Of a stretch of 64,000 nucleotides of DNA, positions 1-8,856 are shown in pieces. The first letter of the stretch is position 1. Every line of letters starts with the position of its first letter. Under the pieces are notes generated by a model, which was not told the DNA's origin, did not search any database, and saw nothing but the letters and a program-made list of their open reading frames with translations. The DNA is from Lactococcus protaetiae (lineage in GTDB: Bacteria; Bacillota; Bacilli; Lactobacillales; Streptococcaceae): assembly GCF_006965445.1 (NCBI RefSeq), contig NZ_CP041356.1, positions 682,001 through 746,000 of the forward strand, in the 5' to 3' direction. The translations under genes and the position numbers were made by a program.

Positions 1-750
1 CCAGATATTGATGATATTAAATCAAAAATCACAAACAATACAAAAGCGATTGTTCTGATTAATCCTAATAATCCGACTGGTGCGCTTTATTCTAAGGAAT
101 TATTACTAGAAATTGTGCAAATTGCTCGTGAACATGATTTGATTATCTTTTCTGATGAAATCTACGATCGACTAGTGATGGATGGTGCTACGCACGTACC
201 GATTGCAAGTCTTGCTCCAGATGTTTTCGTGGTCACAATGAATGGTCTCTCAAAATCTCATCGAATTGCAGGTTTCCGTGTGGGCTGGATGGTTTTATCA
301 GGTGACAAATCTCATGTTAAGGGTTATATTGAAGGGCTGAATATGCTTGCTTCAATGCGCCTTTGTTCAAATGTTTTGGCGCAATCTGTTGTCCAGACTT
401 CACTCGGAGGTACTCAGTCTGTTGATAAGTTACTTTTACCTGGTGGACGTATTTATGAACAGCGTGAATTTATTTATAATGCCATCAATGCTATTCCGGG
501 ATTATCGGCAGTTAAGCCACAGGCGGCATTCTATATCTTCCCAAAGATTGACCGTGAAATGTACCGAATTGACAATGACGAACAGTTTGTACTAGATTTT
601 TTGAAGCAAGAGAAAATCTTGTTAGTACACGGGCGAGGATTCAACTGGAATCAACCAGACCATTTCCGAATTGTTTATTTGCCTAGAGTTGACGAGTTGG
701 CAGAAATTCAAGAAAAAATGGAACGTTTTTTGCATCAATATAGAAGATAA
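1..750 (+). CDS. Pyridoxal-phosphate aminotransferase, class I (alanine/aspartate type), 5'-truncated by the window
   Basis: The frame is open from base 1, so only the last 249 codons are present. It is a fold-type I PLP aminotransferase that moves an amino group between an amino acid and a 2-oxo acid in the cytoplasm. Visible family marks are NPNNPTG near the start, the DEIYDRL segment, and GLSKSHRIAGFRVGW, where the Lys at nt 253-255 should form the PLP Schiff base. The arrangement aminotransferase-codY is known from Lactococcus and fits amino acid metabolism under CodY. The closest family label is AlaT-like; the substrate cannot be read from the sequence. Confidence 0.85.
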   Translation, partial: PDIDDIKSKITNNTKAIVLINPNNPTGALYSKELLLEIVQIAREHDLIIFSDEIYDRLVMDGATHVPIASLAPDVFVVTMNGLSKSHRIAGFRVGWMVLSGDKSHVKGYIEGLNMLASMRLCSNVLAQSVVQTSLGGTQSVDKLLLPGGRIYEQREFIYNAINAIPGLSAVKPQAAFYIFPKIDREMYRIDNDEQFVLDFLKQEKILLVHGRGFNWNQPDHFRIVYLPRVDELAEIQEKMERFLHQYRR

Positions 751-761
751 AAGCTGATTAT

Positions 762-793
762 GAGATGTATGAAAGATTCATACGTCTCTTTTA
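762..793 (+). terminator. Rho-independent terminator of the aminotransferase gene
   Basis: A 12-bp stem (GAGATGTATGAA pairing with TTCATACGTCTC, one G-T wobble) with a three-base loop is followed by a short T run. It lies 12 bases after the stop codon. Confidence 0.8.
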
Positions 794-801
794 TTGATGA
801 T

Positions 802-816
802 AATTTTCTGACAAAT
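802..816 (+). promoter_or_regulatory. CodY box upstream of codY (autoregulation)
   Basis: AATTTTCTGACAAAT matches the CodY consensus AATTTTCWGAAAATT at 13 of 15 positions. It ends five bases before the -35 hexamer of the codY promoter, a position suited to repression. CodY autoregulation is established in L. lactis; here it is inferred from the site. Confidence 0.75.
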
Positions 817-821
817 TTTTA

Positions 822-850
822 TTGTTTTTATCTATGTTTTATGTTATACT
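822..850 (+). promoter_or_regulatory. codY promoter
   Basis: -35 TTGTTT (822-827), 17-bp spacer, extended -10 TGtTATACT with the hexamer at 845-850. The ribosome site AGGAG at 894-898 precedes a GTG start. Confidence 0.7.
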
Positions 851-904
851 GATTATGAAAAATTTTGTATAAAGACAAGAATCTAAAAAAACTAGGAGAA
901 CAAA

Positions 905-1693
905 GTGGCTACATTACTTGAAAAAACACGTAAAATCACTGCGATTTTGCAAGATGGAGTGACTGATTTGCAGCAGGAACTTCCATACAATAGCATGACT
1001 GAACGTTTAGCAAATGTCATTGACTGTAATGCCTGTGTGATTAATACGAAGGGCGAGTTACTTGGTTACTCACTACCTTACAATACTAATAACGAACGTG
1101 TTGACCAATTTTTCTATGACCGTAAGTTACCTGATGAATATGTTCGGGCTGCGGTTCGTATTTATGATACAATGGCAAATGTTCCAGTTGACAAGCCTTT
1201 AGCGATTTTCCCAGAAGAAGTACTCAGTAATTTCCCTAATGGAGTGACAACTTTGGCACCAATCTATGGTTCTGGTATGCGTTTAGGTACGTTTATCATG
1301 TGGCGTGAAGATGGTGAGTTCACGGATGATGACCTTATTTTGGTTGAGTTGGCAACAACAGTTATTGGCGTTCAACTTTCAAATCTCAAACTTGAACAAA
1401 TGGAAGAAAATATCCGTAAGGATACAATGGCTACAATGGCAGTCAATACGCTTTCTTATTCAGAGATGAAGGCTGTTAAAGCGATTATTGAAGAGCTTGA
1501 TGGTGAAGAAGGTCATGTCATTGCTTCTGTCATTGCTGACAAAATTGGGATTACACGTTCTGTCATTGTCAACGCTTTGCGTAAGCTTGAATCTGCGGGC
1601 GTTATCGAATCTCGTTCGCTCGGTATGAAAGGAACTTACCTTAAAGTTCTCAACACAGGTTTGTTTGACAAACTTGCTGGACGTAACTTCTAA
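905..1693 (+). CDS. codY: GTP- and branched-chain-amino-acid-sensing pleiotropic repressor CodY
   Basis: CodY represses nitrogen, peptide-uptake and amino acid biosynthesis genes when Ile/Leu/Val are abundant. The 262-residue protein has the usual length. Residues 1 to about 155 form the GAF-like effector domain, and the C-terminal winged helix has its helix-turn-helix near residues 208-229 ([19 protein letters not shown]). The start is GTG, six bases after AGGAG; translating from there gives the classic [12 protein letters not shown]-terminus. The gene has its own promoter with a CodY box, and its own terminator, so it is monocistronic and self-controlled. The sequence is nearly identical to the lactococcal protein as I remember it, which supports the genus-level call. 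Confidence 0.97.
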   Translation: MATLLEKTRKITAILQDGVTDLQQELPYNSMTERLANVIDCNACVINTKGELLGYSLPYNTNNERVDQFFYDRKLPDEYVRAAVRIYDTMANVPVDKPLAIFPEEVLSNFPNGVTTLAPIYGSGMRLGTFIMWREDGEFTDDDLILVELATTVIGVQLSNLKLEQMEENIRKDTMATMAVNTLSYSEMKAVKAIIEELDGEEGHVIASVIADKIGITRSVIVNALRKLESAGVIESRSLGMKGTYLKVLNTGLFDKLAGRNF

Positions 1694-1710
1694 TTAAAGC
1701 TTAAATCTGA

Positions 1711-1742
1711 AAACTCTGCCTTGAAATGGTCAGAGTTTTTTT
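1711..1742 (+). terminator. codY terminator
   Basis: An 8-bp stem (AAACTCTG with CAGAGTTT), a 12-base loop and a T run begin 18 bases after the stop codon. Confidence 0.8.
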
Positions 1743-1767
1743 GTTATTTGTTTAAGAAGAAAATTTC

Positions 1768-1815
1768 TGTCAGTATGCTGACAAACCTGTCAAACTGCTG
1801 ATTTTTTGGTATAAT
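1768..1815 (+). promoter_or_regulatory. gatC promoter preceded by a TGTCAG/CTGACA hairpin
   Basis: TGTCAG-TATG-CTGACA (1768-1783) is one copy of the dispersed short palindrome of this window. It is followed by a weak -35 (CTGTCA, 1787-1792) and a perfect -10 TATAAT (1810-1815) with 17-bp spacing. Confidence 0.6.
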
Positions 1816-1852
1816 TAACAAGAATATACTCTTTGAAAATGGAGATTAAAAG

Positions 1853-2158
1853 ATGAGTCAAATTACAGAGGAGCAAGTCAAGCACGTGGCACTTTTGTCA
1901 AAGCTTGAGTTCTCGGAAGAAGAAGTGTCAGGTTTCACAGCAACTTTTGGAAAAATCATTGACATGGTTGAAATGCTAGATGAAGTAGATACTGAGGGGA
2001 TTCCTTTTACGATGAATGTAGCAGATAATCTGAACTTTATGCGTGAGGATGTGGCAGAAGCAGGCGTTGACCGTGAAAAACTAATGGCTGCTGTGCCTGA
2101 AAAACAAGACGGATTTATCAAAGTCCCTGCCATGCTTTCCGACGGAGGTGACGCATAA
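1853..2158 (+). CDS. gatC: Aspartyl/glutamyl-tRNA(Asn/Gln) amidotransferase subunit C
   Basis: GatC is the small scaffold subunit of the GatCAB complex, which converts misacylated Glu-tRNA(Gln) (and Asp-tRNA(Asn)) to the correct aminoacyl-tRNA in bacteria lacking GlnRS. The 101-residue protein has the family pattern: an N-terminal helix ([19 protein letters not shown]), a central segment, and the FMREDV stretch that wraps GatA. GGAG stands eight bases before the ATG. It is immediately followed by gatA and starts the operon behind a TATAAT promoter. Confidence 0.95.
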   Translation: MSQITEEQVKHVALLSKLEFSEEEVSGFTATFGKIIDMVEMLDEVDTEGIPFTMNVADNLNFMREDVAEAGVDREKLMAAVPEKQDGFIKVPAMLSDGGDA

Positions 2159-2159
2159 A

Positions 2160-3620
2160 ATGTCATACAATAACAAAACAATCAAAGAATTACACCAACT
2201 TTTGGTCAATAAGGAATTGTCAGTTGTTGAGCTGACACAATCCGTATTGACAGACATCGAAAAACGTGAGCCTGTCATTGACGCATTTCTGTCAGTAAAT
2301 GCGGATAGAGCTCTTTCACAAGCTGCGACGATTGATGCGCGTGGAGTAAATCCAGAAGTACTGACAGATGGTATTTCTATTGGTGTCAAAGATAATATCG
2401 TAACAGAAGGTCTTGAGACAACGGCTGCATCAAAGATTCTTGGTGGTTGGATTCCTCCCTATAATGCGACAGTGGCTGATAAATTAGCTGAAAATGGTTT
2501 AATCACTATTGGTAAACTCAACATGGACGAATTTGCCATGGGTGGCTCAGGTGAAAATTCATCGGTAAAACCAACAAAGAATGCTTGGAATCAAACAAAA
2601 GTACCTGGAGGTTCTTCATCAGGTTCAGCTGCGTCAGTAGCATCTGGAGAGGTTCGCTTATCTCTTGGTTCAGACACAGGTGGCTCAATTCGTCAGCCAG
2701 CCGCTTTCAACGGAATTGTTGGCTTGAAACCCACCTATGGTCGGGTCAGCCGTTTTGGACTCATTGCTTTCGCTTCATCTTTAGATCAAATCGGCCCTCT
2801 TACGCCAACAGTTGAAGAAAATGCTCAGTTGCTAAATGTTATCTCTGGTTTCGATAAAAATGATGGTACCTCATCAAATGTTGCAGTACCTGACTTTACA
2901 AGCAAGATTGGTCAAGACATCAAAGGAATGAAGATTGCTCTTCCTAAAGAATATTTTGGTGAGGGCATTGATGAAAAAGTCAAAGAACAAATTTTAGCAG
3001 CAGCTAAACATTTGGAAAAATTGGGCGCTATTGTTGAAGAAGTCAGCCTGCCACATAGTAAATACGGTGTCGCTGTGTACTACATCATCGCTTCATCTGA
3101 AGCCAGCTCAAACTTGCAACGTTTTGACGGGATTCGTTATGGCTATCGCGCGCAAGATATTAATAATCTTGAAGAGCTTTATGTCAAATCTCGCTCCGAA
3201 GGATTCGGTCCTGAGGTTCAACGCCGGATTATGCTGGGGACGTTCAGTCTTTCTGCGGGTTCTTACGATAAACATTTCAAGAAGGCAGGACAGGTTCGCA
3301 CGCTGATTATCAATGATTTTGCTAAGGTTTTTGAGAATTATGATTTGATTTTAGGTCCTACTGCGCCAACACCTGCTTGGGATTTGGGAGCGCGTGTTGA
3401 CGACCCTATTGCCATGTATCTGGCGGATTTGTTGACGATTCCTGTCAATTTAGCTGGTCTGCCTGGGATTTCGATTCCTGCTGGATTTGTGGACGGTTTG
3501 CCTGTCGGGATGCAGTTGATTGGTAAACGCTACGACGAGGCTACGATTTATCAAGTCGCTGGCGCGTTTGAAGCAACAACAGACTTTCACCAACACCTGC
3601 CTGTGATTTTTGATAAATAA
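2160..3620 (+). CDS. gatA: Aspartyl/glutamyl-tRNA amidotransferase subunit A (glutaminase/amidase)
   Basis: GatA releases ammonia from glutamine for GatB. It is an amidase-signature enzyme; the Ser-cisSer-Lys triad is visible as K77 (SIGVKDN), S152 in PGGSSSGS and S176 in DTGGSIR. I place the start at ATG 2160, giving 486 residues, the length usual for lactococcal GatA. An in-frame GTG at 2148 overlaps the GGAGG ribosome site (2144-2148) and is rejected. The start codon begins one base after the gatC stop, so the two genes are coupled. gatB is separated from gatCA by two unrelated genes. Confidence 0.96.
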   Translation: MSYNNKTIKELHQLLVNKELSVVELTQSVLTDIEKREPVIDAFLSVNADRALSQAATIDARGVNPEVLTDGISIGVKDNIVTEGLETTAASKILGGWIPPYNATVADKLAENGLITIGKLNMDEFAMGGSGENSSVKPTKNAWNQTKVPGGSSSGSAASVASGEVRLSLGSDTGGSIRQPAAFNGIVGLKPTYGRVSRFGLIAFASSLDQIGPLTPTVEENAQLLNVISGFDKNDGTSSNVAVPDFTSKIGQDIKGMKIALPKEYFGEGIDEKVKEQILAAAKHLEKLGAIVEEVSLPHSKYGVAVYYIIASSEASSNLQRFDGIRYGYRAQDINNLEELYVKSRSEGFGPEVQRRIMLGTFSLSAGSYDKHFKKAGQVRTLIINDFAKVFENYDLILGPTAPTPAWDLGARVDDPIAMYLADLLTIPVNLAGLPGISIPAGFVDGLPVGMQLIGKRYDEATIYQVAGAFEATTDFHQHLPVIFDK

Positions 3621-3621
3621 T

Positions 3622-4233
3622 ATGGAAGATTTTGCAAAAATAATCAAGCGAATGAATGCCATTGCAGACAGCGGATTAATCTATGCCAAAGACATTTTTG
3701 ACCGAGAACGTTATACGGAGCTGAAAGAACTAGCCTCTGATTTGACTGAAAATTTGACAGATTTGTCAAAATGTGAATTGACGGAAGCTTTTCGCCCAAC
3801 TGCTTATTATCCGACTCCGATGATTGATGTGCGGGCGTTTGTACGGGATGAAGCAGGACGAATTTTGTTGATTTGTGACAAGGTAAGAGGTGACTGGGCG
3901 ATGCCTGGGGGCTACGGTGAGATTGGTCTGACGGCAAAAGAAGATGTGCTCAAAGAATTGCTTGAAGAAGCTGGTCTGACAGGGAAAGTTAATCGGTTGC
4001 TTGCTGTATTTGACACAGAGAAATGGCAGCCTCAGGCAAGACAATATTATAAATTTGTCTTTGAGTGTTCAGTAATTTCAGGGGAGTTTACGGAAAATAG
4101 TGAAACTACAGAAAGTCGTTTTTTCGATTTTGTAGATTTGTCAAATTTGAACCTGTCCGAGCATCGTAATACGTATGCCCAGTTTGAACTACTTGAAAAA
4201 TTAGCTAAAGAGAACAAGCAGCATATTGATTAG
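3622..4233 (+). CDS. Nudix hydrolase with N-terminal helper domain (ADP-ribose pyrophosphatase-like)
   Basis: The 203-residue protein has an all-helical N-terminal part (about 1-60) of the type found on hydrolases of X-linked nucleoside diphosphates, then a Nudix fold. The Nudix box lies near residues 97-119: GGYGEIGLTAKEDVLKELLE followed by EAG. The canonical Glu after the first glycine block is Leu and the Arg of REUxEE is Lys, a pattern I know from this subfamily (GGWADVGLSP type). The gene starts one base after the gatA stop. An upstream TTG at 3610 would overlap gatA; neither start has a clear ribosome site, suggesting translational coupling. Substrate unknown. Confidence 0.85.
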   Translation: MEDFAKIIKRMNAIADSGLIYAKDIFDRERYTELKELASDLTENLTDLSKCELTEAFRPTAYYPTPMIDVRAFVRDEAGRILLICDKVRGDWAMPGGYGEIGLTAKEDVLKELLEEAGLTGKVNRLLAVFDTEKWQPQARQYYKFVFECSVISGEFTENSETTESRFFDFVDLSNLNLSEHRNTYAQFELLEKLAKENKQHID

Positions 4234-4242
4234 GAGAACAAA

Positions 4243-4725
4243 ATGAAAGTAAAAATCGAAGAAAAACCAGCTTTTACAGCGGTTGGATTTAGAGGACGAT
4301 TTACGAGTAAAGACGGTGCAAATTTTCGTGATATTCCGAAAATGTGGGACAATCTGTCGAAGCATGATTATGAGCGACTTTTGACGCTTTCCGATGTTTT
4401 TCCACAGACAGTTTTGGGCATTTGTGCCAATGAGGACAGCGAAACGGAGACTTTTGATTACTGGATTGCGGGAGCAACGACTGCGCAAACTTCTGATTTG
4501 GAACAACTCTCGATAGGGGCGGCGACTTATGCGGTTTTTGCCGTTGAGGGTGCGCAACCTGCTGCTGTTCAAAAAGCTTGGCAGGATATTTTTGCGGAAT
4601 GGTTGCCAAATAGTGACTATAAAATCGCAAATGGTCCGCAGATTGAGTATAATCCAGACGGCGATGCGTTTGCGGAAGATTATTATTGTGAGATTTGGTT
4701 GCCTGTTGTGAAAAAAATGAAGTAG
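4243..4725 (+). CDS. GyrI-like / AraC effector-binding-domain protein
   Basis: This stand-alone effector-binding domain (GyrI/Rob C-terminal fold) has 160 residues. The start MKVKIEEKPAFTAVGFRGRF, the central YDYW-like segment and the end YYCEIWLPV, ending in lysines, are typical. Such proteins bind small hydrophobic or cationic molecules, and some hydrolyse cyclopropanoid toxins; the ligand here is unknown. GGAG stands seven bases before the ATG, ten bases after the Nudix stop, so it is cotranscribed with gatCA. Confidence 0.75.
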   Translation: MKVKIEEKPAFTAVGFRGRFTSKDGANFRDIPKMWDNLSKHDYERLLTLSDVFPQTVLGICANEDSETETFDYWIAGATTAQTSDLEQLSIGAATYAVFAVEGAQPAAVQKAWQDIFAEWLPNSDYKIANGPQIEYNPDGDAFAEDYYCEIWLPVVKKMK

Positions 4726-4798
4726 AGAGTGAGCACCGTATCGAGTCTCAAAATCGGTACAGTGCCGTTCGAACGAATTTATCGCTTAGGGCGAGTTG

Positions 4799-4822
4799 GA
4801 CCACCGACTTTGGTCGGTGGTC
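4799..4822 (+). promoter_or_regulatory. Strong hairpin in the gatB leader
   Basis: GACCACCGAC pairs perfectly with GTCGGTGGTC across the tetraloop TTTG. No T run follows, so it is not an ordinary terminator. The geometry (perfect stem, four-base T-rich loop) resembles the hairpins of the large repeats in this window. It stands 33 bases before the gatB ATG and could stabilise or pause the mRNA. Confidence 0.6.
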
Positions 4823-4854
4823 TTAGTCGGCTTTGGCGAGATGAAAGGTTAATA

Positions 4855-6288
4855 ATGAACTTTGAAACAGTAATCGGACTTGAAGTCCACGTTGAATTGA
4901 ATACAAACTCAAAAATCTTTAGTCCAGCTTCGACAAAATTCGGTGGCGACCCTAATACCAATACAAATGTGATTGATTGGTCATTACCAGGGGTATTGCC
5001 TGTCATGAATAAAGGCGTGATTGAAGCTGGAATAAAGGCGGCACTCGCTTTAAATATGGATATTCATAAATCCATGCATTTTGATCGTAAGAACTACTTT
5101 TATCCAGATAACCCAAAAGCTTATCAAATTTCTCAGTTTGACGAGCCGATTGGCTATAATGGATCGATTGAGATTGAGCTAGAAGACGGACATAAAGCAA
5201 CTATCCGCATTGAACGCGCTCACCTCGAAGAAGATGCAGGTAAAAACACGCACGGCACGGACGGCTATTCTTACGTTGACCTCAATCGTCAAGGTGTGCC
5301 TTTGATTGAGATTGTTTCTGAGGCGGATATGCGCACACCTGAGGAAGCTTATGCATATCTGACGGCACTTAAAGAAGCCATCCTTTACACTGGCATTTCT
5401 GATGTTAAGATGGAGGAAGGCTCGATGCGCTGTGATGCCAATGTCAGCTTGCGTCCTTATGGTCAAGAAGCTTTTGGTGTCAAGACCGAAGTCAAAAACA
5501 TGAACTCGTTTTCTAATGTAAAAAAAGCATTGGACTTTGAAGTGGCAAGACAAGAAAAAATCTTGCGCACCGGTGGTGAAATTCGCCAAGAAACGCGTCG
5601 TTTTAACGACAAAACGGGTGAAACCATCCTTATGAGAGTTAAAGAAGGGGCATCTGATTATCGCTATTTCCCAGAGCCAGATGTACCGCGCTTTGAGATT
5701 TCTGACGAGTGGATTGCTGCTATGAGGGATGAGTTGCCTTTGACTGCAAAGGCACGCCGTACCCATTATATCAATGATTTGGGCTTGTCAGACTATGATG
5801 CGCGTCAGTTAACTGCAACAAAAGAAGTCTCTGATTTCTTTGATGAAGCGGTCAAATTTGACACCGATGCTAAGCTCGTATCCAACTGGCTTCAGGGTGA
5901 AGTGGCGCAATATCTCAATAGCGAGAAAAAAGAATTACATGAGATTGCTTTGACTCCAGAAAACCTGACCGAAATGATTCGGTTGATTGCTGACGGGACA
6001 ATTTCATCAAAAATTGCCAAAAAAGTCTTTATTGAATTGGCGAAAAATGGTGGTTCAGCGGAAGAATTTGTTAAAAAAGCGGGACTTGTGCAGATTTCTG
6101 ATCCAGCTATTTTGATTCCAATTATCCAAGAAGTTTTTGCGAATAATGAAAAATCTGTCGCTGATTACAGAGCCGGAAAACAAAATGCTGCTAAAGCACT
6201 TGTCGGACAGCTCATGAAAGCAACAAAAGGTCAAGCTAATCCAAGCGTGGCACAAAAATTACTTTACGAAGAGCTGGATAATTTTTGA
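4855..6288 (+). CDS. gatB: Aspartyl/glutamyl-tRNA amidotransferase subunit B
   Basis: GatB phosphorylates the misacylated tRNA and accepts ammonia from GatA. The ATG at 4855 gives [20 protein letters not shown] and 477 residues, the usual length; longer in-frame readings run through the leader hairpin and lack homology. Family marks include [36 protein letters not shown] and [10 protein letters not shown] in the catalytic cradle, then the helical and YqeY-like tail. AAAGG precedes the start. The 130-base gap after the GyrI-like gene holds the hairpin at 4799-4822. Confidence 0.96.
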   Translation: MNFETVIGLEVHVELNTNSKIFSPASTKFGGDPNTNTNVIDWSLPGVLPVMNKGVIEAGIKAALALNMDIHKSMHFDRKNYFYPDNPKAYQISQFDEPIGYNGSIEIELEDGHKATIRIERAHLEEDAGKNTHGTDGYSYVDLNRQGVPLIEIVSEADMRTPEEAYAYLTALKEAILYTGISDVKMEEGSMRCDANVSLRPYGQEAFGVKTEVKNMNSFSNVKKALDFEVARQEKILRTGGEIRQETRRFNDKTGETILMRVKEGASDYRYFPEPDVPRFEISDEWIAAMRDELPLTAKARRTHYINDLGLSDYDARQLTATKEVSDFFDEAVKFDTDAKLVSNWLQGEVAQYLNSEKKELHEIALTPENLTEMIRLIADGTISSKIAKKVFIELAKNGGSAEEFVKKAGLVQISDPAILIPIIQEVFANNEKSVADYRAGKQNAAKALVGQLMKATKGQANPSVAQKLLYEELDNF

Positions 6289-6296
6289 CCGAAAAT

Positions 6297-6322
6297 AAAA
6301 GTGGGCTGATGCCTGCTTTTTT
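6297..6322 (+). terminator. Probable gatB terminator
   Basis: An imperfect stem, AAGTGGGC with GCCTGCTT (two wobble pairs), is followed by a T run. The 170 bases that follow hold another imperfect GC-rich hairpin near 6385-6409 and no recognisable gene. Confidence 0.5.
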
Positions 6323-6494
6323 CTCAACGAGAATAGAAAGGAATTGAGTTTGTCTTCTTGAAGAAAGTGAAAAAAGATAAAACGGGGCTTGAGCTGTGCT
6401 CAGAGCCTACGCCTCCATTGGCTTGTTTATACGCTAATACGCAAAGAGTCAAATGGCATTTTTCATCTCTTCAGAATGGTTGGACTCACATCTT

Positions 6495-7964
6495 ATGATT
6501 AAAGACGCAACCTATTGGGCGGAGCAGATTCGCACAGGAGAAATCTCAGCAGCAGATTTACTCTCTAAGACTAAAGATAAAATTGAACAACTCAATCCAC
6601 TTTATAATGCCGTGGTTGCTGACAATATTGATTTAGCAAAGTCAGACTTGTCAGTCACTCAATCGGGTTTCTTTGCAGGTGTACCTTTCGCACTTAAAAT
6701 GCTTGGACAAAGTCATGCTGGACTGCCAGCTACGGCAAGTTCTTGTCTATTTGCAGATTCAGTAGCTAGTAGCGATGATAACTACGTGAAAGCTCTGATG
6801 AAAGCAGGACTAACACCTTTTGGTCAGACAAATTCACCAGAGTTTGGCTTTAAAAATATTTCGGACTCTAGACTTTATGGTGATACGCGTAATGTATGGA
6901 ATCCGGCTTATTATTCGGGAGGTTCATCTGGTGGTGCAGCATCCGCAGTAGCTTCTGGAATGTTTCCGATGGCTGGAGCTTCTGATGGTGGCGGTTCAAT
7001 TCGAATCCCAGCTTCTTTTTCTGGTTTGATTGGACTGAAAATGACACGAGGACGTATGCCGCAAGGCCCATCGGGCTATCGAGGTTGGCAAGGAGCTTCT
7101 ATTTCGGGGAGTCTGGCAGTTTCTGTACGTGATGTGGCAAACTTTGTTGCAGAAATGCAAACTTTACAAGAAGCGCAGCCTTATCCAGCACAATTGCTTG
7201 ATAAAAAGTTACTAACAGAACTATCAGTACCATCACGAAGATTAAAAATCGCTATTTCCTTTAATAGCCCTATTGAGGGGATAAAAATTTCAGAAACTTC
7301 AAAGAATGCCTTAAAAAAATCGATTGACTTTTTAGAAAAACAAGGGCATGAAGTGACAGAAATTAATTTTCCGCTTGATGCGCGCGCTCTTATACAGTCG
7401 TATTACCGTATGAATGCAGCTGAAACGATTGCTATGCTTGAACCGTGGGAAAAAGCAGTTGGTCGAAAAATCACAAAAGATGATGTTGAACTACTTACCT
7501 ATGCACTCTTAGAAGCTGGTCGAAAAGCACCTGTATCCAGTTATATCAATGCTTTGGATGAATGGGATTTGGCGGCAGCAACTTTTGAAGAAAAGATTTT
7601 TAATCAATTTGATCTTTTTATTACACCAACAACAGCCAAAACAGCTCCCAAAATTGGTGAAACGTTGATGTCGGCAGAAATCTTAGAAAAAATGACACAC
7701 ATTGCGCAATATGATTTTGAACAACAGATAAAAATCATTGAAGAAGCATTTGAGAGGTCGCTAGCCTTTACACCTTACAATTTTATCAGTAATCTGACAG
7801 GTCAACCCGCACTTTCTCTGCCGGTCTATGTAGAAGAAACCACGAATTTACCACAGGGCGTGCAACTTTGGGGACCTAAAAATTCAGAGCTTTTACTTTT
7901 ACAATTAGCGCTAGAATTTGAAAAACATGGACAATTCGTACTTCCAGAAGCTTATATCAACTGA
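6495..7964 (+). CDS. Amidase-signature family amidase (GatA paralogue)
   Basis: This is an amidase-signature enzyme of 489 residues, distinct from GatA. The catalytic residues are visible: K68 (FALKML), S144 in [10 protein letters not shown] and S168 in DGGGSIR. The Gly/Ser-rich signature and the C-terminal [11 protein letters not shown] are typical. The chosen ATG gives [12 protein letters not shown]; an upstream ATG at 6453 adds 14 unlike residues and neither has a strong ribosome site. GatC-binding features are not obvious and there is no second gatC or gatB, so hydrolysis of a small amide or aryl amide is more likely than tRNA work. Confidence 0.85.
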   Translation: MIKDATYWAEQIRTGEISAADLLSKTKDKIEQLNPLYNAVVADNIDLAKSDLSVTQSGFFAGVPFALKMLGQSHAGLPATASSCLFADSVASSDDNYVKALMKAGLTPFGQTNSPEFGFKNISDSRLYGDTRNVWNPAYYSGGSSGGAASAVASGMFPMAGASDGGGSIRIPASFSGLIGLKMTRGRMPQGPSGYRGWQGASISGSLAVSVRDVANFVAEMQTLQEAQPYPAQLLDKKLLTELSVPSRRLKIAISFNSPIEGIKISETSKNALKKSIDFLEKQGHEVTEINFPLDARALIQSYYRMNAAETIAMLEPWEKAVGRKITKDDVELLTYALLEAGRKAPVSSYINALDEWDLAAATFEEKIFNQFDLFITPTTAKTAPKIGETLMSAEILEKMTHIAQYDFEQQIKIIEEAFERSLAFTPYNFISNLTGQPALSLPVYVEETTNLPQGVQLWGPKNSELLLLQLALEFEKHGQFVLPEAYIN

Positions 7965-7986
7965 CTATTCAGTGGCTTCTTTTGTT

Positions 7987-8023
7987 AAAAAATCGTAGAG
8001 CGATTTCTGCCTTACGATTTTTT
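7987..8023 (+). terminator. Terminator after the amidase gene
   Basis: An 11-bp perfect stem (AAAAAATCGTA with TACGATTTTTT) with a 15-base loop. The A and T tracts make it usable from both strands. Confidence 0.8.
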
Positions 8024-8035
8024 AGAGTTCTTGAT

Positions 8036-8856
8036 TTTATCGAAGTAAGTGCATGCTATCTCCGCCCTTTGGGCTACGCTGTCGATGCTCGCTAAGGCGC
8101 TGAAGCGCCTAGTCGCAATCGCAATAGGGGATGAAGCAGCACTATCTCCGCTTCGCTACGCTGTCCATTCGCTCTAAATCGCTAAAGCGATAAGGCGAAA
8201 TGGCAACTTTGAATTTCGTCCGACTGCCATAGGGCGTTGGCGCTTTTAGCGCCTAGGCTTCTTGGACAAGACCACTTCGCCTTGCGACTTTAGTCGATTG
8301 CGATTTGAACTTGCGACTTTAGTCGGTTAGTGAAATCGACAACGTAGCAAAGCGTAGATAGAGCGAATGGATAACGAAGCGAAGCGGAGGTGTGACCTCA
8401 TATCTTTGATATTAAGCAGACTGTTGTAGCTTTAGCTGCGTACAGGTCGCTTAGTTGTTACACCTAGAGGTTGTACCTTAAATTCAGTGGCGAGTTGCCC
8501 TTTTATCAGTCGCTTCGCCTTTTGCTCTTACCATTTCGTCTTGCCAGCTTTGCTGGCTTAGAACGAATGGATAGCGGAGCGAAGCGAAGATGCAAGTTTT
8601 AGCGGCTAGTTTCGCATGACCCTAGGACATTTGTCCGTTTGCTTAGGGGCTAAAGCCCCAAGAGCAAAAGGTATTTGGCTGTAAGGCACTAAAGTGCCGA
8701 TGAACATTTGTCCTCTATCTCTAGGTCACTAAAGTGACAAGAATAGAGGCAACGCCAAATGGCAATCAAACGGACAGCGTAGCGCAGCGAAGATAGCGAC
8801 TAGAGAAAATGGACAAATGTTTTACGAAACTCCCACTGAATAAGTCTTGACTTCAT
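8036..8856 (+). repeat. Mosaic hairpin repeat, copy A (longest copy)
   Basis: This 0.8-kb noncoding block fills the space between the convergent amidase and surface-protein genes. It is a chain of short perfect hairpins: AGGCGC/GCGCCT (8095-8110, loop TGAA), ATCGC/GCGAT (8178-8191), GGCGC/GCGCC (8239-8253), CGAC/GTCG (8285-8296 and 8314-8325), GCCAGC/GCTGGC (8543-8557), GGGGC/GCCCC (8646-8659), GGCAC/GTGCC (8685-8698) and GTCAC/GTGAC (8725-8738). Loops are mostly TTTA or TAAA. The head (GAAGTAAGTGCATGCTATC) and tail (CACTGAATAAGTCTTGACTT) recur in copies C and F in the opposite orientation. No open reading frame or transposase is present. Confidence 0.75.

Noticed and set aside
2148-2159. GTG start for gatA
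   Set aside because: It overlaps the GGAGG ribosome site, while the ATG at 2160 gives the normal 486-residue protein.
5179-5766. Long minus-strand open frame of 195 codons
   Set aside because: It lies wholly within gatB on the opposite strand, has no ribosome site and reads as an unlikely protein; it is a shadow of the gatB codons.
8036-8856. CRISPR array
   Set aside because: Repeats are short hairpins with irregular spacing and differing stems; there is no constant direct repeat with equal-length spacers and no cas gene.
8036-8856. tRNA or rRNA genes among the hairpins
   Set aside because: No cloverleaf with T-loop GGTTCGA-like sequence or CCA end is visible in any copy.
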